Positions 43,780 to 52,995 of a stretch of DNA of 64,000 bases are shown here, piece after piece (position 1 is the first letter of the stretch; each line of letters opens with the position of its first letter). The notes below the pieces were generated by a model that had not been told where the DNA came from, searched no databases, and saw only the letters and a list, made by a program, of their open reading frames with translations. Made by a program: the position numbers and the translations under genes. The stretch comes from Sepiola atlantica (taxonomy: Eukaryota; Mollusca; Cephalopoda; Sepiida; Sepiolidae), in NCBI GenBank assembly GCA_963556195.1, contig OY744525.1, forward strand, positions 22,991,218-23,055,217. The letters are read 5' to 3'.

Positions 43780-44107
43780 TAAGTGAAATTTCTGTTGGAA
43801 AGATTAAAAATAAACATTCACCTGAAAGCCTCAGTGCAATGCTCCAACTCTGTCGCTGAGTACTATAGAATGTTTAGATATCTATGTTCGCCATTTTCAG
43901 TGTAAATATCACTTAATTTCTCCGTTATTACGTGACAATCCCTCGTGGCCTAATGGGACTGGGTGAACGCTTACAGATTCAAGATGTCTCTGTGAACCGG
44001 GCTCACGCCCTATGACCGTCTGAGATTGTTACTTCCCTGCGCTGATGAGAGCCATAAACTCAAAACGACGTCGTACGTAGGTAAAATATTAAAAAAATAA
44101 TTTAATA
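43780..44107 (+). repeat. tRNA-headed hammerhead element, copy R1
   Basis: The A-box TGGCCTAATGGG (43946-43957) and B-box GGGCTCACGCC (about 43999-44009) form a tRNA-like promoter. The hammerhead fold follows 27 bp later at 44036-44081. Sequence after the cleavage position begins CGTAGGTAAAATATT, parallel to TGTAGGTATTAATAATTT in the other copies. It ends in a TA run. Confidence 0.75.
44036..44081 (+). ncRNA. Hammerhead ribozyme fold, core-mutated (G12 to A)
   Basis: Helix I is CCTGCG/CGTAGG, core CTGATGA, helix II GAG/CTC, helix III the palindrome ACGACGTCGT, and residue 17 is A. All helices are intact. The GAA block reads AAA, so the catalytic G12 is lost and the copy should be inactive. 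Helix I and III sequences differ from copy R2/R3 but still pair. Confidence 0.75.
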
Positions 44108-44130
44108 TTAATATATATATATATATATAT
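44108..44130. repeat. (TA)n microsatellite
   Basis: Short TA run at the end of R1. Confidence 0.9.
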
Positions 44131-44685
44131 TCCCTCTTTGCATAAAACTAAATTAAACTGAGAGGAAAAGAGAGAAAGAGAGAGAGAACAAGACTGCATA
44201 GCATTGTTTGTTGTTGCTTTCTTCATTGTAATTAAATTAGCTAAAAATTGTTATTAAATTAACTTGGAAAAATATCAGTTGTCGTCTGCTTCTTGTTTAG
44301 ATATACAAAGAAATTTGTATTTATTTTACTACTACCGAATCGAGTTTGGATGAATTACATCCCTTTGATTTAATGTCTTTTGGCAGCATTATGATAATGT
44401 TAACTAACTAATGGCGGGACAAGCACAATTATTATATAGATTTTTGGTCATGTTTATTGCTGAAACCTATACAACTTGGACCAATATTATGACAAAGAAA
44501 TATTCATTGGTATATAATGTTTGCTTTATAACTATTATATTACTATTTATATGGTTAGGTATGTTTATATTTTTCTATAAATAGGATTAATCCCGAAAAA
44601 AATATTCCGATCATTATGAATTTTAGAACACAGCTGCGAGGCATACGGGTGGATAATTTGGTATATATATATTTTTTAACATAGT
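44131..44685. other. Unassigned interval
   Basis: Contains repeat fragments shared with 11.4 kb and 12.65 kb (CATAAAACTAAATTAAA; TTCCGATCATTATGAATTTT). No gene. Confidence 0.45.
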
Positions 44686-44689
44686 TTAC

Positions 44690-45465
44690 CCCAAACAGGG
44701 CAAGCTGCCACTGTAGACGTAAGGGGCTACTGAGAATTAGAATGAAAGTTTTGGGGACCATCCTAAATTGGGAGCTGTGCAGCGAGATGCCTGTTCGCAT
44801 TAGTTTTAAATTTATGTATGTCGGTACAATCGGGGAAACAGGGAACAGGGAAAGAGTTCCAAAGACCGGCAGCACGAGGAAAGAAGCTATTAGAGTAGAA
44901 AACTCTCCAACATCTTGGGACCTCCACAGTGAATGGATGGGATTTAGCTGATTGCCGGGTTGATCGAGTGTATTTATGTCGAGGGGGCACCAAAGCAGCA
45001 AGTTCATCGGAGCACATTCCATTGAAGTACTTGTAAAACAGGCACAAGGATGCAACATTGCAGCGATGGGACAAGGGCTGGAGCTTGATGGATAGTGAGG
45101 GATTTATTAGATTAGATACTCTTTTTCGCACCTTTTCTAAGAAGAAGAGACTAGTAGATTGTGCACCAGCCCAGATGTGACAACAATACTCCATGCATGG
45201 GCGGATGGTGGATTTGTAGAGATATAGGATACTGTCAGGTGTGAGGAGTTTCCTATCACGGTATAGGGATCCCCCATTCTTTGCAACAGCCTTGGCAATG
45301 TCTTAATGTATTTGTTCCAATTCATGTTACCTGTTAGGCTGAAGAGTTTGAATGTTGGACTCTTAGGTAGGGTGTTATTTGCCATGGCAATCGGTGGTTG
45401 AAGAGGTTTCTTGTAGTTGTTGAAGGAAAGGAGCTTTGTCTTAGCAGCATTAAATGTTACCATTT
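44690..45465 (-). pseudogene. Jockey/CR1-like LINE, C-terminal third and 3' UTR
   Basis: Minus frame 44763-45194 encodes MEYCCHIWAGAQSTSLFFLE, NPSLSIKLQPLSHRCNVASL, YFNGMCSDELAALVPPRHKY and AGLWNSFPVPCFPDCTDIHK. The preceding part, MVTFNAAKTKLLSFNNYKKP to GNMNWNKYIKTLPRLLQR, is in another frame (45137-45463), so a frameshift lies near 45200. The 5' end is truncated just after the RT domain. Confidence 0.9.
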
Positions 45466-45469
45466 GGGA

Positions 45470-45934
45470 TATATTTAGTTTTATTTAGTTTCATGCAAAG
45501 AGGGCGGTGGAAGCCTTTTGTGAAAATTCAAGTATATCCGATTTTTGTGAAATTTTCACAATAGCTATTAGATATCAATTAAAAATATTCGCTAAATTTC
45601 AATTTCTTTCGAGTATTTTAAAGGGTTTTTATGATGAATAATTTGGGCACAACTTCCCATTTGAATTAAATTTGATTCATATTCTTGAAACACCAATTAA
45701 GCAAGATTCCTTGAATTTCTTCTGAACACCCCTTAAGCTTAATCCTTAAATTTTAGACATTTTTTAGAATTAAAACCATGTAATAGATACTGATAAAAAA
45801 TTGAAATAAGGATTCTTAAGGTTTAGTATTATTTTATCTTGATTTTAATATTCGTAAGGGGATATAAAAGTGGTGCAAAACTGTTCGGTTTGGGGAATTA
45901 AATTTAACCATCCTGGGACGGGTATTCTTCTAGT
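45470..45934 (+). repeat. Dispersed repeat, possible Helitron end
   Basis: Starts TTTAGTTTCATGCAAAGAGG and ends CATCCTGGGACGGGTATTCT then TCTAG|T. It corresponds, inverted, to 10880-11480. The CTAG|T end suggests a Helitron, but the terminal hairpin is weak here. Confidence 0.5.
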
Positions 45935-46355
45935 GTATTTATATAAAAGAAATGAGCAAGTTTTGCTCAAGAATATCTTGTAACTCTACCTTTGTTCAGA
46001 GGAATTTATAGCTTCATCCTTAGATAGACACTTGCACATAATAAACACATGAGTGATGGTAGATATCTTTGGTCGGCCATGTTTATTGCCGAAGCTCACT
46101 CAGCTTGGACCAATATTATGTCGAGCAAAGGTTGAACTATTTTTGATTTTTTAATTTCCCGACACCTAATCACATTCCATGCGCATAATCAGCAATTTCC
46201 TTTGCTCTTTTCATCTGTGAATCCTTCGGACTTCGGCAGAGATGACTTTGTTTATTGCTGTCTGAATATACATCATCGTGCCTATAGTTAGCACCTCGCA
46301 GTTCTCGTCCATTTTCTTTTTTCTTTTCTTATTCACACACTTTGTTCTTCTCTCC

Positions 46356-46400
<45 letters not shown>

Positions 46401-46505
46401 AACAACTCTCCCTCTTCCTTAAATTTTATCCATTCTGTCTTTTCCTTCTTTCTTTCTTTCTTGGCTTACACTCTGAAGATTAGAAAATAATAATTACTTT
46501 GTTCT
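45935..46505. other. Unassigned interval with (CT)n tract
   Basis: (CT)n at 46351-46396. The 70-codon frame over it is low complexity. Confidence 0.5.
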
Positions 46506-46511
46506 TTGACA

Positions 46512-46564
46512 ATATATATATATATATATGTATGTGTATATATGTATATGTATATATATATATA
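46512..46564. repeat. Imperfect (TA)n microsatellite
   Basis: TA run with TGTA/TGTG interruptions, abutting the next element. Confidence 0.9.
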
Positions 46565-46605
46565 TTCACAATCAGCGTACAGATTCCATGAAAGCCACAA
46601 ACCGG

Positions 46606-46654
46606 ATGTCCTAGACTCGAGTTTCGCCCTCCTTTGGGCTCATCAGTAGAACAT
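46606..46654 (-). ncRNA. Hammerhead ribozyme, intact core
   Basis: On the minus strand, helix I ATGTTCTA/TAGGACAT pairs along all eight positions (one G.U). The core is CTGATGA...GAA. Helix II is GCCC-aaagga-GGGC. Helix III is the minimal palindrome ACTCGAGT. Residue 17 is C, so cleavage would be after GUC, between plus positions 46614 and 46613. It meets every consensus requirement and should be active, perhaps better as a dimer because of the tiny helix III. Confidence 0.88.
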
Positions 46655-46661
46655 ATCCGAA

Positions 46662-46726
46662 CTCAGGATTCGAAACCTGAGTCACTTGCATGGGAGGCGA
46701 GTACTCTGCCACTTGAACAACCATGC
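46662..46726 (-). repeat. tRNA-Gly(CCC)-derived pol III promoter region
   Basis: Minus strand GCATGGTTGTTCAAGTGGCA, then GAGTACTCGCCTCCCATGC, then the T-arm CTCAGGTTTCGAATCCTGAG. This follows a tRNA-Gly with a CCC anticodon closely up to the T-arm. The 3' acceptor half does not pair, so it is a SINE head rather than a gene. The hammerhead starts only 8 bp downstream. Confidence 0.75.
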
Positions 46727-46736
46727 CATATACAAT

Positions 46737-46776
46737 GTTCTACTGATAAGCCCAAAGAGGGCGAAACTCGGGTCTA
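46737..46776 (+). ncRNA. Hammerhead ribozyme fold, G8-mutated
   Basis: Helix I GTTCTA/TAGAAC, helix II GCCC/GGGC, GAA present, helix III ACTCGGGT, residue 17 C. The core reads CTGATAA instead of CTGATGA, so the general-acid G8 is lost and the copy is presumably dead. Confidence 0.8.
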
Positions 46777-46865
46777 GAACTTCCGGTTTGTGGCTTTTAT
46801 ATATTTTGTGGACTGCGGCGTTATCTGATTGTGGAAATAATTGTATATATCATTTTACATTAAAA

Positions 46866-47020
46866 AAAATTATATAGGTATTAATAATTTAATATTTATT
46901 TATAAATATTATACTAAGCCCCTTTAAGAAATTAAAGTTGAGCACTCTAGGGGATGTTATGAGAGCTTGAAACGCTAGCGTCTGTAGGTATTAATAATTT
47001 AATATTTATTTATAAATATT
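46866..47020 (+). repeat. tRNA-headed hammerhead element, copy R3 (internally deleted dimer remnant)
   Basis: AGGTATTAATAATTTAATAT occurs at about 46876 and again right after the hammerhead cleavage position (GCGTC|TGTAGGTATTAATAAT, about 46983). Between them lie AAATTAAAGTTGAGCACTC and the truncated ribozyme ATGAGAGCTTGAAACGCTAGCGTC. The repeat of the monomer start on both sides of the cut site is the mark of a tandem monomer. The tRNA region and the CTGA half are deleted. Confidence 0.7.
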
Positions 47021-47044
47021 ATATATATATATATATATATATAT
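47021..47044. repeat. (TA)n microsatellite
   Basis: TA run. Confidence 0.9.
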
Positions 47045-47048
47045 TTAT

Positions 47049-47397
47049 TTAGTATACATTTATAGTCATAAAAACATTTAGCTATATGTTTGTGTTACAG
47101 ACTTATTTAGGCTAAGCTTCTTCAGGCCAAATCGCCAGTATTAAGACGAAAGCAGGAGGAATGACGCTTGCAATTCATTTTATTTTTGATTATGTGTAGA
47201 CACTTTAAATCTGGACTTTCAAGTAGGAATTACATCGGTAATGTACACTCCTCTTTTTGCCCATCATGTGTTATGTTCCTCTTACATTTTTCATTTTGTT
47301 TTCATACTGATCAATTGGCCTGAAGAAGCTTAGCCTAAATGAGTCTGTAGCTGAAACATCTCTGCTAATATGTAATGTTAGTATAAATAAAAATGTA

Positions 47398-47402
<5 letters not shown>
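47049..47402. mobile_element. Inverted-repeat element with hammerhead-like CTGAAGA arms
   Basis: AGTATACATTTATAG...TTAGGCTAAGCTTCTTCAGGCC at the left mirrors GGCCTGAAGAAGCTTAGCCTAA...AAAATGTATACTA at the right. The right arm has CTGAAGA, an AGCT/AGCT helix II and GAAAC. Helix I is not obvious. Flanked by TA runs on both sides. Confidence 0.6.

Positions 47403-47430
<28 letters not shown>
47403..47430. repeat. (TA)n microsatellite
   Basis: TA run. Confidence 0.9.
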
Positions 47431-47435
<5 letters not shown>

Positions 47436-47510
47436 AGTTCATATTATATTCCAATAATTATGGTTTTATTTTATTATTTTTATTCACAAATATATTTCAT
47501 ATATATATAT

Positions 47511-47660
47511 AATAAAAATGGAATAAAGGCTAAGCAAATCAACAACTAGCAAAAATATGAACTCAAAAACATATATTGAATAGTTCTACCAGAATATTTC
47601 AATTGTTAAGACAATCATCAACTGATATATTTTTGCTAGTTGCTTTATTCCATTTTTATG
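47511..47660. mobile_element. Small inverted-repeat element
   Basis: ATAAAAATGGAATAAAGG and CAACTAGCAAAAATAT at the left mirror ATATTTTTGCTAGTTG and CTTTATTCCATTTTTAT at the right. No coding content. Confidence 0.75.
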
Positions 47661-47694
47661 TTACATTTTGTCTGAAACATTGTTTCTTTTATTC

Positions 47695-47696
<2 letters not shown>

Positions 47697-47754
<58 letters not shown>
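47697..47754. repeat. (TA)n microsatellite
   Basis: Uninterrupted TA run. Confidence 0.95.
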
Positions 47755-47757
<3 letters not shown>

Positions 47758-47871
47758 CATAATAATATTTAATTATTATCCACAGATATATACGTTTTAT
47801 CCTTGCGGAATCTTCAGTGTGGAGATAACTGTTCAAACCAGTCGCACAATTCGGTTAAAACTAAATCACAA

Positions 47872-47907
<36 letters not shown>

Positions 47908-48203
47908 TAGTGTACACCCTCCATAAGAAAAAGAAATTATGCTTCACCAGTGTTTGCATTCGCTATATATATATATATATTATTAGAATATTCTTATAAA
48001 ATCATAAAATTACGTCAGTAATTAAATTTTTCATATATAAATTATCATTTCTGATGACCTAAAATAAAAGAAACACCTATATATATATATATATACATAT
48101 ATATTGAAGATTGTACTATCTGTCAAAATTTTATAATTTTCTTGTTTTTAAATTTAATTCAATCCATTCTGAAGAGCACATAGTAGTAAATGGTGAGGTA
48201 GTT

Positions 48204-48252
<49 letters not shown>

Positions 48253-48749
48253 TATGTATATGTATGTATACACACATACAAATACATACACATTGATATT
48301 TATTATAGATTGGGGGATTTATATCCTTCGCCCACATTGACAAAGTCAGGTAAGGGGTTCGAATAGTTATAGACTTTTGTATGCTATGTCGCGTCTGCAA
48401 ACAATCTTTTCGCAAAATCTGTTTCCCATAAAATATGTTAGACAGTCACACATTATTGATCTTAAAATATAAATCCGCCATCAAACTTCTACCATTCCCA
48501 GGTAACAAAATGGCGGTAAATCTCTTTTTTCTGACATCAAAATCTTTGCTTATTGTTTTCTATTTTAGTATTTTACTTTTCGACCCCCCCCCCCCCCCCA
48601 ACCACCATCTTCATGTTATATTATTTTAATGTTTTAGCTTCGGTTATAGACTTTAGAGAGGAGGAAGGAGAGAGTACATTATCATAACAAGATGATTAAT
48701 ATTTCTTTAAGGAGAATCTCACAAAAGATAAACGCTTAATAAAATATTT

Positions 48750-48787
<38 letters not shown>

Positions 48788-49054
48788 TTAATACATAACA
48801 TACTGTAAATTATCGGAAATACATGTCCAATATTAAAAACATATATATATGTATATATATATATACATATACATAATTTTTTTTTTACCTCCTTTTTTAT
48901 TCTCAATAACATCCTCATAGAGAAAGAAAGAAAGTTACAAAGTGATTGATCTTTGTTCCCCTTCTCGTGGTTCTTTATTCCTCTCTTATAATATAAATCA
49001 TAAAAAAAAATCCTCACTATAGATAATAATGGCAGTGCGTCTAACATTATTTGA

Positions 49055-49110
<56 letters not shown>

Positions 49111-49302
49111 AAGATCCTGAAGTTTTCGAGCAATGTCTGTGCTTGAAGCTTTTTTAAGTGAGGAAAGACTTTATGCAGAACCAATCCCAATTTCTAAGCG
49201 ACTATCACGCTGACCCAAAAAGAAAAGCAAGTCTACATCATTGGAAGCACCAGTCGCCTTAGGTGTTATATCAGTTATTGGCTACTAAACCGTTTCAAAC
49301 AA
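47755..49302. other. AT-rich interval with many TA runs
   Basis: CA/TA runs at 47873-47907, 47965-47982, 48079-48108, 48208-48238, 48751-48783 and 49059-49107, and a C16 run at about 48583-48599. The short frames are microsatellite translations. No gene. Confidence 0.6.
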
Positions 49303-49669
49303 CTTTATTAATAATTTAATATTTATTTATAAATATTATAATAAGAAATTAAAGTTGAGCACTCGCGGGGATGTTAAAATAGACTGTGAAAAAGCTCTAA
49401 TGAAAAGTTCCGAATACGTTCGTCGAACACTCTCTACTAGTCTTCTATCTGTGTCCGCTTCTAGATACATATAGATCTTAATTTCCCTTAAATACGTGAC
49501 AGTTTCTGTTGGCCAAGTGGATATGGCGACTGCTTGCAGATTCTAGGCTGACTCTGTGAACCGGGTTCGCGCCTCCCGACCATCTGAAATTGTTACTTTC
49601 CTGCACTGATGAGAGCAATAAGCTTGAAACAGTAGCGTCTGTGGGTCTTAATGATTTTATATTTATTTA

Positions 49670-49677
<8 letters not shown>
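49303..49677 (+). repeat. tRNA-headed hammerhead element, copy R2 (near-complete monomer)
   Basis: Starts TATTAATAATTTAATATTTA (49303) and contains AAATTAAAGTTGAGCACTC. The A-box TGGCCAAGTGG (49510-49520) and B-box GGGTTCGCGCC (49563-49573) follow, then the hammerhead at 49600-49645. After the predicted cut (49639/49640) it restarts TGTGGGTCTTAATGATTTTA, the next monomer's beginning. The monomer is about 337 bp. A TA run follows. Confidence 0.78.
49600..49645 (+). ncRNA. Hammerhead ribozyme, intact core
   Basis: Helix I CCTGCA/TGTGGG (two G.U pairs), core CTGATGA...GAA, helix II GAGC/GCTT, helix III ACAGTAGCGT with two closing pairs, residue 17 C (GUC cleavage). In sister copy R3 helix III is a perfect ACGCTAGCGT, suggesting decay here. 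The core is intact. Confidence 0.8.

Positions 49678-49722
<45 letters not shown>
49678..49722. repeat. (TA)n microsatellite
   Basis: Uninterrupted TA run. Confidence 0.95.
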
Positions 49723-49725
<3 letters not shown>

Positions 49726-49774
49726 TTAAAAGTTCATACATTTTTTTTTTTTTTTGAAGAAACCGAATGAAATT

Positions 49775-50009
49775 TAGTAAAAAGGAGTGAGGTAAATAAA
49801 CTACCATCAAAGCATGTTATAGATGCGAAATTTATTTATTTGAACACACTGATGAGGCCAATTTTATCGGCGAAATTATTTGTATAACTATAAACTAAAA
49901 AATGAAAGTTTAAAAAAAAATGTGTTTCGGTTTTTCTTTTCTTTTAAAATAAAATAAATATCGCATCTATAACATACTTTGATGATAGTTTATTTACCTC
50001 ACTCCTTTT

Positions 50010-50013
<4 letters not shown>
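49775..50013. mobile_element. Inverted-repeat element (~64-bp arms) with a CTGATGAG...CGAAA motif inside
   Basis: AGTAAAAAGGAGTGAGGTAA and GTTATAGATGCGA at the left mirror TCGCATCTATAAC and TTTACCTCACTCCTTTTTACT-type sequence at the right. Inside, CTGATGAGGCC...GGCGAAATT (49848-49880) resembles a hammerhead core with GCC/GGC helix II, but helices I and III are weak. A TA run follows. Confidence 0.75.
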
Positions 50014-50054
<41 letters not shown>

Positions 50055-50439
50055 CAGGGTGGGCCAAAATAAGGGTCCTATCTTTAAATTTGAATAACTT
50101 GAATTTGAATAACTTCCACAAAATAAAAGTTAAACTCACCAAACTTTATGTGTGTGTAGACTGACCCTTCCGAGATTTTTTGAAATAAACAAAACAAATT
50201 TTAGCCGAAAAACACTTCTTAAAACTTACAAAAACTAAAGTATTGTTTTTTACACTGTTTTGAGTTTTTTAAGCAAAAATAATGTTTTCTAAATGAGGGT
50301 ACGTTCCTTAGGGCTAATACGGCTCATGCTTGCTTCGGAAGGGGTCCTTTACTTATTCTAAAAAAAAAAAAATAAATAAATAAATAAATAAAAAACTTAT
50401 GAATTTTTAAAAATAGGACCCTTATTTTTGCCCACCCTG
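50055..50439. mobile_element. Mariner/Tc1-type MITE (385 bp)
   Basis: Termini CAGGGTGGGCCAAAATAAG and CTTATTTTTGCCCACCCTG are inverted and match at 26 of 27 positions to GGGTCCTAT. The element is flanked by TA on both sides (50053-54 and 50440-41), the duplication typical of the IS630-Tc1-mariner superfamily, and sits inside a TA microsatellite. The interior is non-coding. Confidence 0.85.
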
Positions 50440-50472
<33 letters not shown>

Positions 50473-50479
50473 TATTTAA

Positions 50480-51247
50480 TTCAATTATACATTCATTGAT
50501 CCTTTACATAAAGCGACCACAAATAATTTTCACTTTTTATATGATAATTCAAGTAGGCTGTTCCTGATATTATATAGTGAATTACCTCCCTTAGTGTTAC
50601 ACTCTATTTGGACAGAGACAAAGTGTGTATTATTATGGTTGATTTTACATGGTGTTATTTTCTACAACCACTAATGTCAGTCGCCGCGGCATTATTGCAA
50701 GGCAATAACGCCCTTTGCCAGCAATTCATAAATCAATTTGTGGTGTTCTTATTGTTAGACGAAAATAAACTTTCAAATTTACTACTTTCTGTGTCGATGC
50801 TTTTACAAAGGATCTGTTGTAGAATGACGTCAGGCCTATAAAGTGCCGTCTTAACAGCGCTAACAGCGGACAACGCAACGCAATAACTCACAAGAATACA
50901 AATATAAATGGTTGATAAAATCAAATGTATATTTGTTGTACGAGCGTACACTCTCTGTCAAAAATGATGGAAAAAAATTATGCTTCGCCAGTGTGTGCAC
51001 TAGTATTCATATTCATATAAAATAACGTCTCAATCGGTGAAATTAAAAAAAAAAGATATAAGAAAGAAACCCTGTCAAAGAAAAGGTTAAAGTAAAGAAA
51101 AAAACCCATCTCAATCGGTATAGAAAGAAGAAAGGAAAAAAAAGAAAGAAAACGTCTTATGGAAATAGAGTGAATGATTCTTTTCTGAATTCATTTGAGT
51201 GAGTTACCAACGCCTACAGAAGCGGTTAGAATTAGCCACCTTAAAAT
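50480..51247. other. Unassigned interval
   Basis: Includes ACACTCTCTGTCAAAAATGA and AAATTATGCTTCGCCAGTG, a short dispersed repeat also at 47910-47960 and, inverted, at 62365-62420. No gene. Confidence 0.45.
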
Positions 51248-51587
51248 GTATTGATTTACTCCTCTCCAAGAGTTAGGCACAAGGCCAGTTTTTATCTTAC
51301 TCCCACAAGTAAGATGTGACCCAAGGTCGGGTCGGGAAAGTGGGGTTTAAAAATTGCCTGGGCAGCCCCGTCGGCATTCCCCGGTAGGGGCGCCTCAGTC
51401 AGTAAGCAATAAACTTACTCCTCCCCAAAGAGGGGAGGCGAAGCCTGGGAGGGTGGACCTCCTAGAACTGCACAGGACAGACCCATAGACCGGTGTAAAT
51501 CAAGCCCCGAAGGCCAGGACAATACCAGTCTATAGGGTGCAGTATCCATCGGAACAGATGCTACACTTTGATCTTAGCCAAAAGGCC
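51248..51587 (-). repeat. U2-snRNA-headed SINE, family A
   Basis: On the minus strand the head GGCCTTTTGGCTAAGATCAA, then AGTGTAGCATCTGTTCC, starts at 51587. The body carries GGGGCTTGATTTACACCGG, the GGAGGTCCACCCTCCCAGGC box, CTACCGGGGAATGCCGACG and ends in AACTGGCCTTGTGCCTAAC. It is one of four copies in this window. Confidence 0.88.
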
Positions 51588-51604
51588 AAGAATCTGGCTT
51601 TATC

Positions 51605-51985
51605 GCAATTAAACAAGTGAAATTGCAAATTAAAATTCTCAAATTGAATATCCATGAACTTTTAAAGGATAGTCTGATTCTCCACAAAACTGTGCATGTA
51701 TATTGTCGGGCTTGTGTCGGGAAGAACAAGATTGCCAGAAGAAAAGTGCGTCATATGGGACCTGGTAAAAGTAAGGGCATTTTCAATGCCAGTATGCCAC
51801 AGAAAGATTCTTTGGATTTGTTGTCTACGAGTTTTTATGAAGATGCTTGAAAAAATGCAAAGAATCAAAGGAGATCGATAAACATCTGTGCCGTGATCTT
51901 TACCTGAAATACAAAAGGTAACATCTTCAAGAATAAATGTGTCTTGATGGAACATATTTACGAGAAGAAGGCTGAGTATTAGACT
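51605..51985 (+). pseudogene. RPL19: Ribosomal protein L19 retropseudogene, 5'-truncated
   Basis: RPL19 binds 28S rRNA in the large ribosomal subunit. Here the plus strand translates, across frameshifts and stops, to N*TSEIAN*NSQ, LLKDSLILHKTVHVYCRACV, GKNKIARRKVRHMGPGKSKG, FNASMPQKDS and, near the end, KGNIFKNKCVLMEHIYEKKA. This follows RPL19 from about residue 31 almost to its C-terminus. No introns interrupt the similarity, and several stops and indels are present, so this is a dead processed copy. It starts just after a U2-headed SINE. Confidence 0.88.
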
Positions 51986-52220
51986 GATTGAGGTGTGTCA
52001 AAATAATGTTCAAAACGAAAAATTTCACATGAGTTTAGATTAGGTAAGAAAAACGAATTTTCCATTGATAGGTTAGAGGTTAGGTGTACAGGAAGTTGAG
52101 TCATAGTAATAAATCGGTTCTGGGTTTTTGGAGTTCAGTGTCAAAGTGAACAGACACCTGTTCTCAAGGCTTGCACCACTCATATGGGGGTTTGAAGGGG
52201 AAGATGCAATTCCTCTAGAT

Positions 52221-52754
52221 CAGTGGTTCTTAACCTGTAGGGAATTCCCCACTGGTGGGGAATGGCGGAGTTGCCAAGTGGGGAATGACCGGTCGGACAG
52301 AAGAACCACTGCTTCAAAATTTAATACATTACAGTCTGAACACATTCTGGGCTACTATGCATGGTTCGTATCCTCGCGTTGCTGTGGCGGTGCTCACACT
52401 ACTGGTTGCATTTCCCTCTACGTACCTGTGCGATTTGGCGTTTTCGAGCATGGTTGAGATCATAAACAAACCGCCTGATTGACCTTGAATCTGATTTGCG
52501 CTGCGCTATTTCAAAGGTGAAACCGAACATTGAGGCACTTATCAAGGCAAAACAAATGCAAAAGTCTCATTAACCTGTATGCGTCTAGTGCTAGTGTTAC
52601 ATTTTTTTGTATGCTTTTTATAGGCCAAATATATTTAGAAAAAACATAACGAATCTTTTTGTATGTATTTATTTCCATGTGAGAACTGTGGTGGGAATGG
52701 AGAGCTGGCTCACTAAATAGTGGGGAATTGGAGAAAAAAGGTTAAGAACCACTG
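52221..52754 (+). mobile_element. hAT transposon, internally deleted, with 8-bp target duplication
   Basis: Terminal inverted repeats CAGTGGTTCTTAACCT / AGGTTAAGAACCACTG (right copy with a T-run inside). Flanks are CTCTAGAT at 52213-52220 and 52755-52762, a perfect 8-bp target duplication, diagnostic of hAT. The interior encodes the transposase C-terminus: [39 protein letters not shown] and, after a +1 frameshift, [20 protein letters not shown] to a KSH-stop. This is the hAT dimerisation region. The catalytic DDE part is deleted. Confidence 0.92.
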
Positions 52755-52884
52755 CTCTAGATGTACTTGCTTTAAATTGCTATAAAACGTTAACCAAATC
52801 CCAGAGAAAATAATGGAGTTATTTGCTGTTCTTTTTACTTGTTTACATGGAAAAAGAGACGAAAAGATCAAAATCTCTGCGACT

Positions 52885-52995
52885 GTTACTGCCACCATCA
52901 GTGGGAGACGTCACTATCCAATGAGCCAAATACACTTGTGCCAACAAGAGACAGCTGTTTTATTTTAATGAAACGATGACAGGTTATCTGGTGGG
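52885..52995 (-). repeat. tRNA-like SINE piece
   Basis: GACGTCACTATCCAATGAGC and CAACAAGAGACAGCTGTTTT match the copies at 21.8-22.3 kb. Confidence 0.45.

Larger units (their letters stand above)
46565..46840. mobile_element. Inverted element with tRNA-Gly-like centre and a hammerhead motif in each arm
   Basis: Left (minus) and right (plus) arms both read outward as hammerhead, then CCGGTTTGTGGCTTT, then CTGATTGTG. The centre (46662-46726, minus) is tRNA-Gly(CCC)-like. Arms diverge from each other by a few changes. The element lies against a TA run on the left. Confidence 0.75.

Noticed and set aside
46662..46726. Functional tRNA-Gly gene
   Set aside because: The acceptor stem does not close and the sequence runs directly into a hammerhead. 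It is a SINE head.
49848..49880. Hammerhead ribozyme call for CTGATGAGGCC...GGCGAAATT
   Set aside because: Core words and a three-pair helix II are present, but helices I and III do not pair convincingly. It is noted only within the element description.
51552..51587. Functional U2 snRNA gene
   Set aside because: Only the first ~36 nt match U2. The Sm site and 3' stem-loops are absent and the same head recurs in dispersed repeats.
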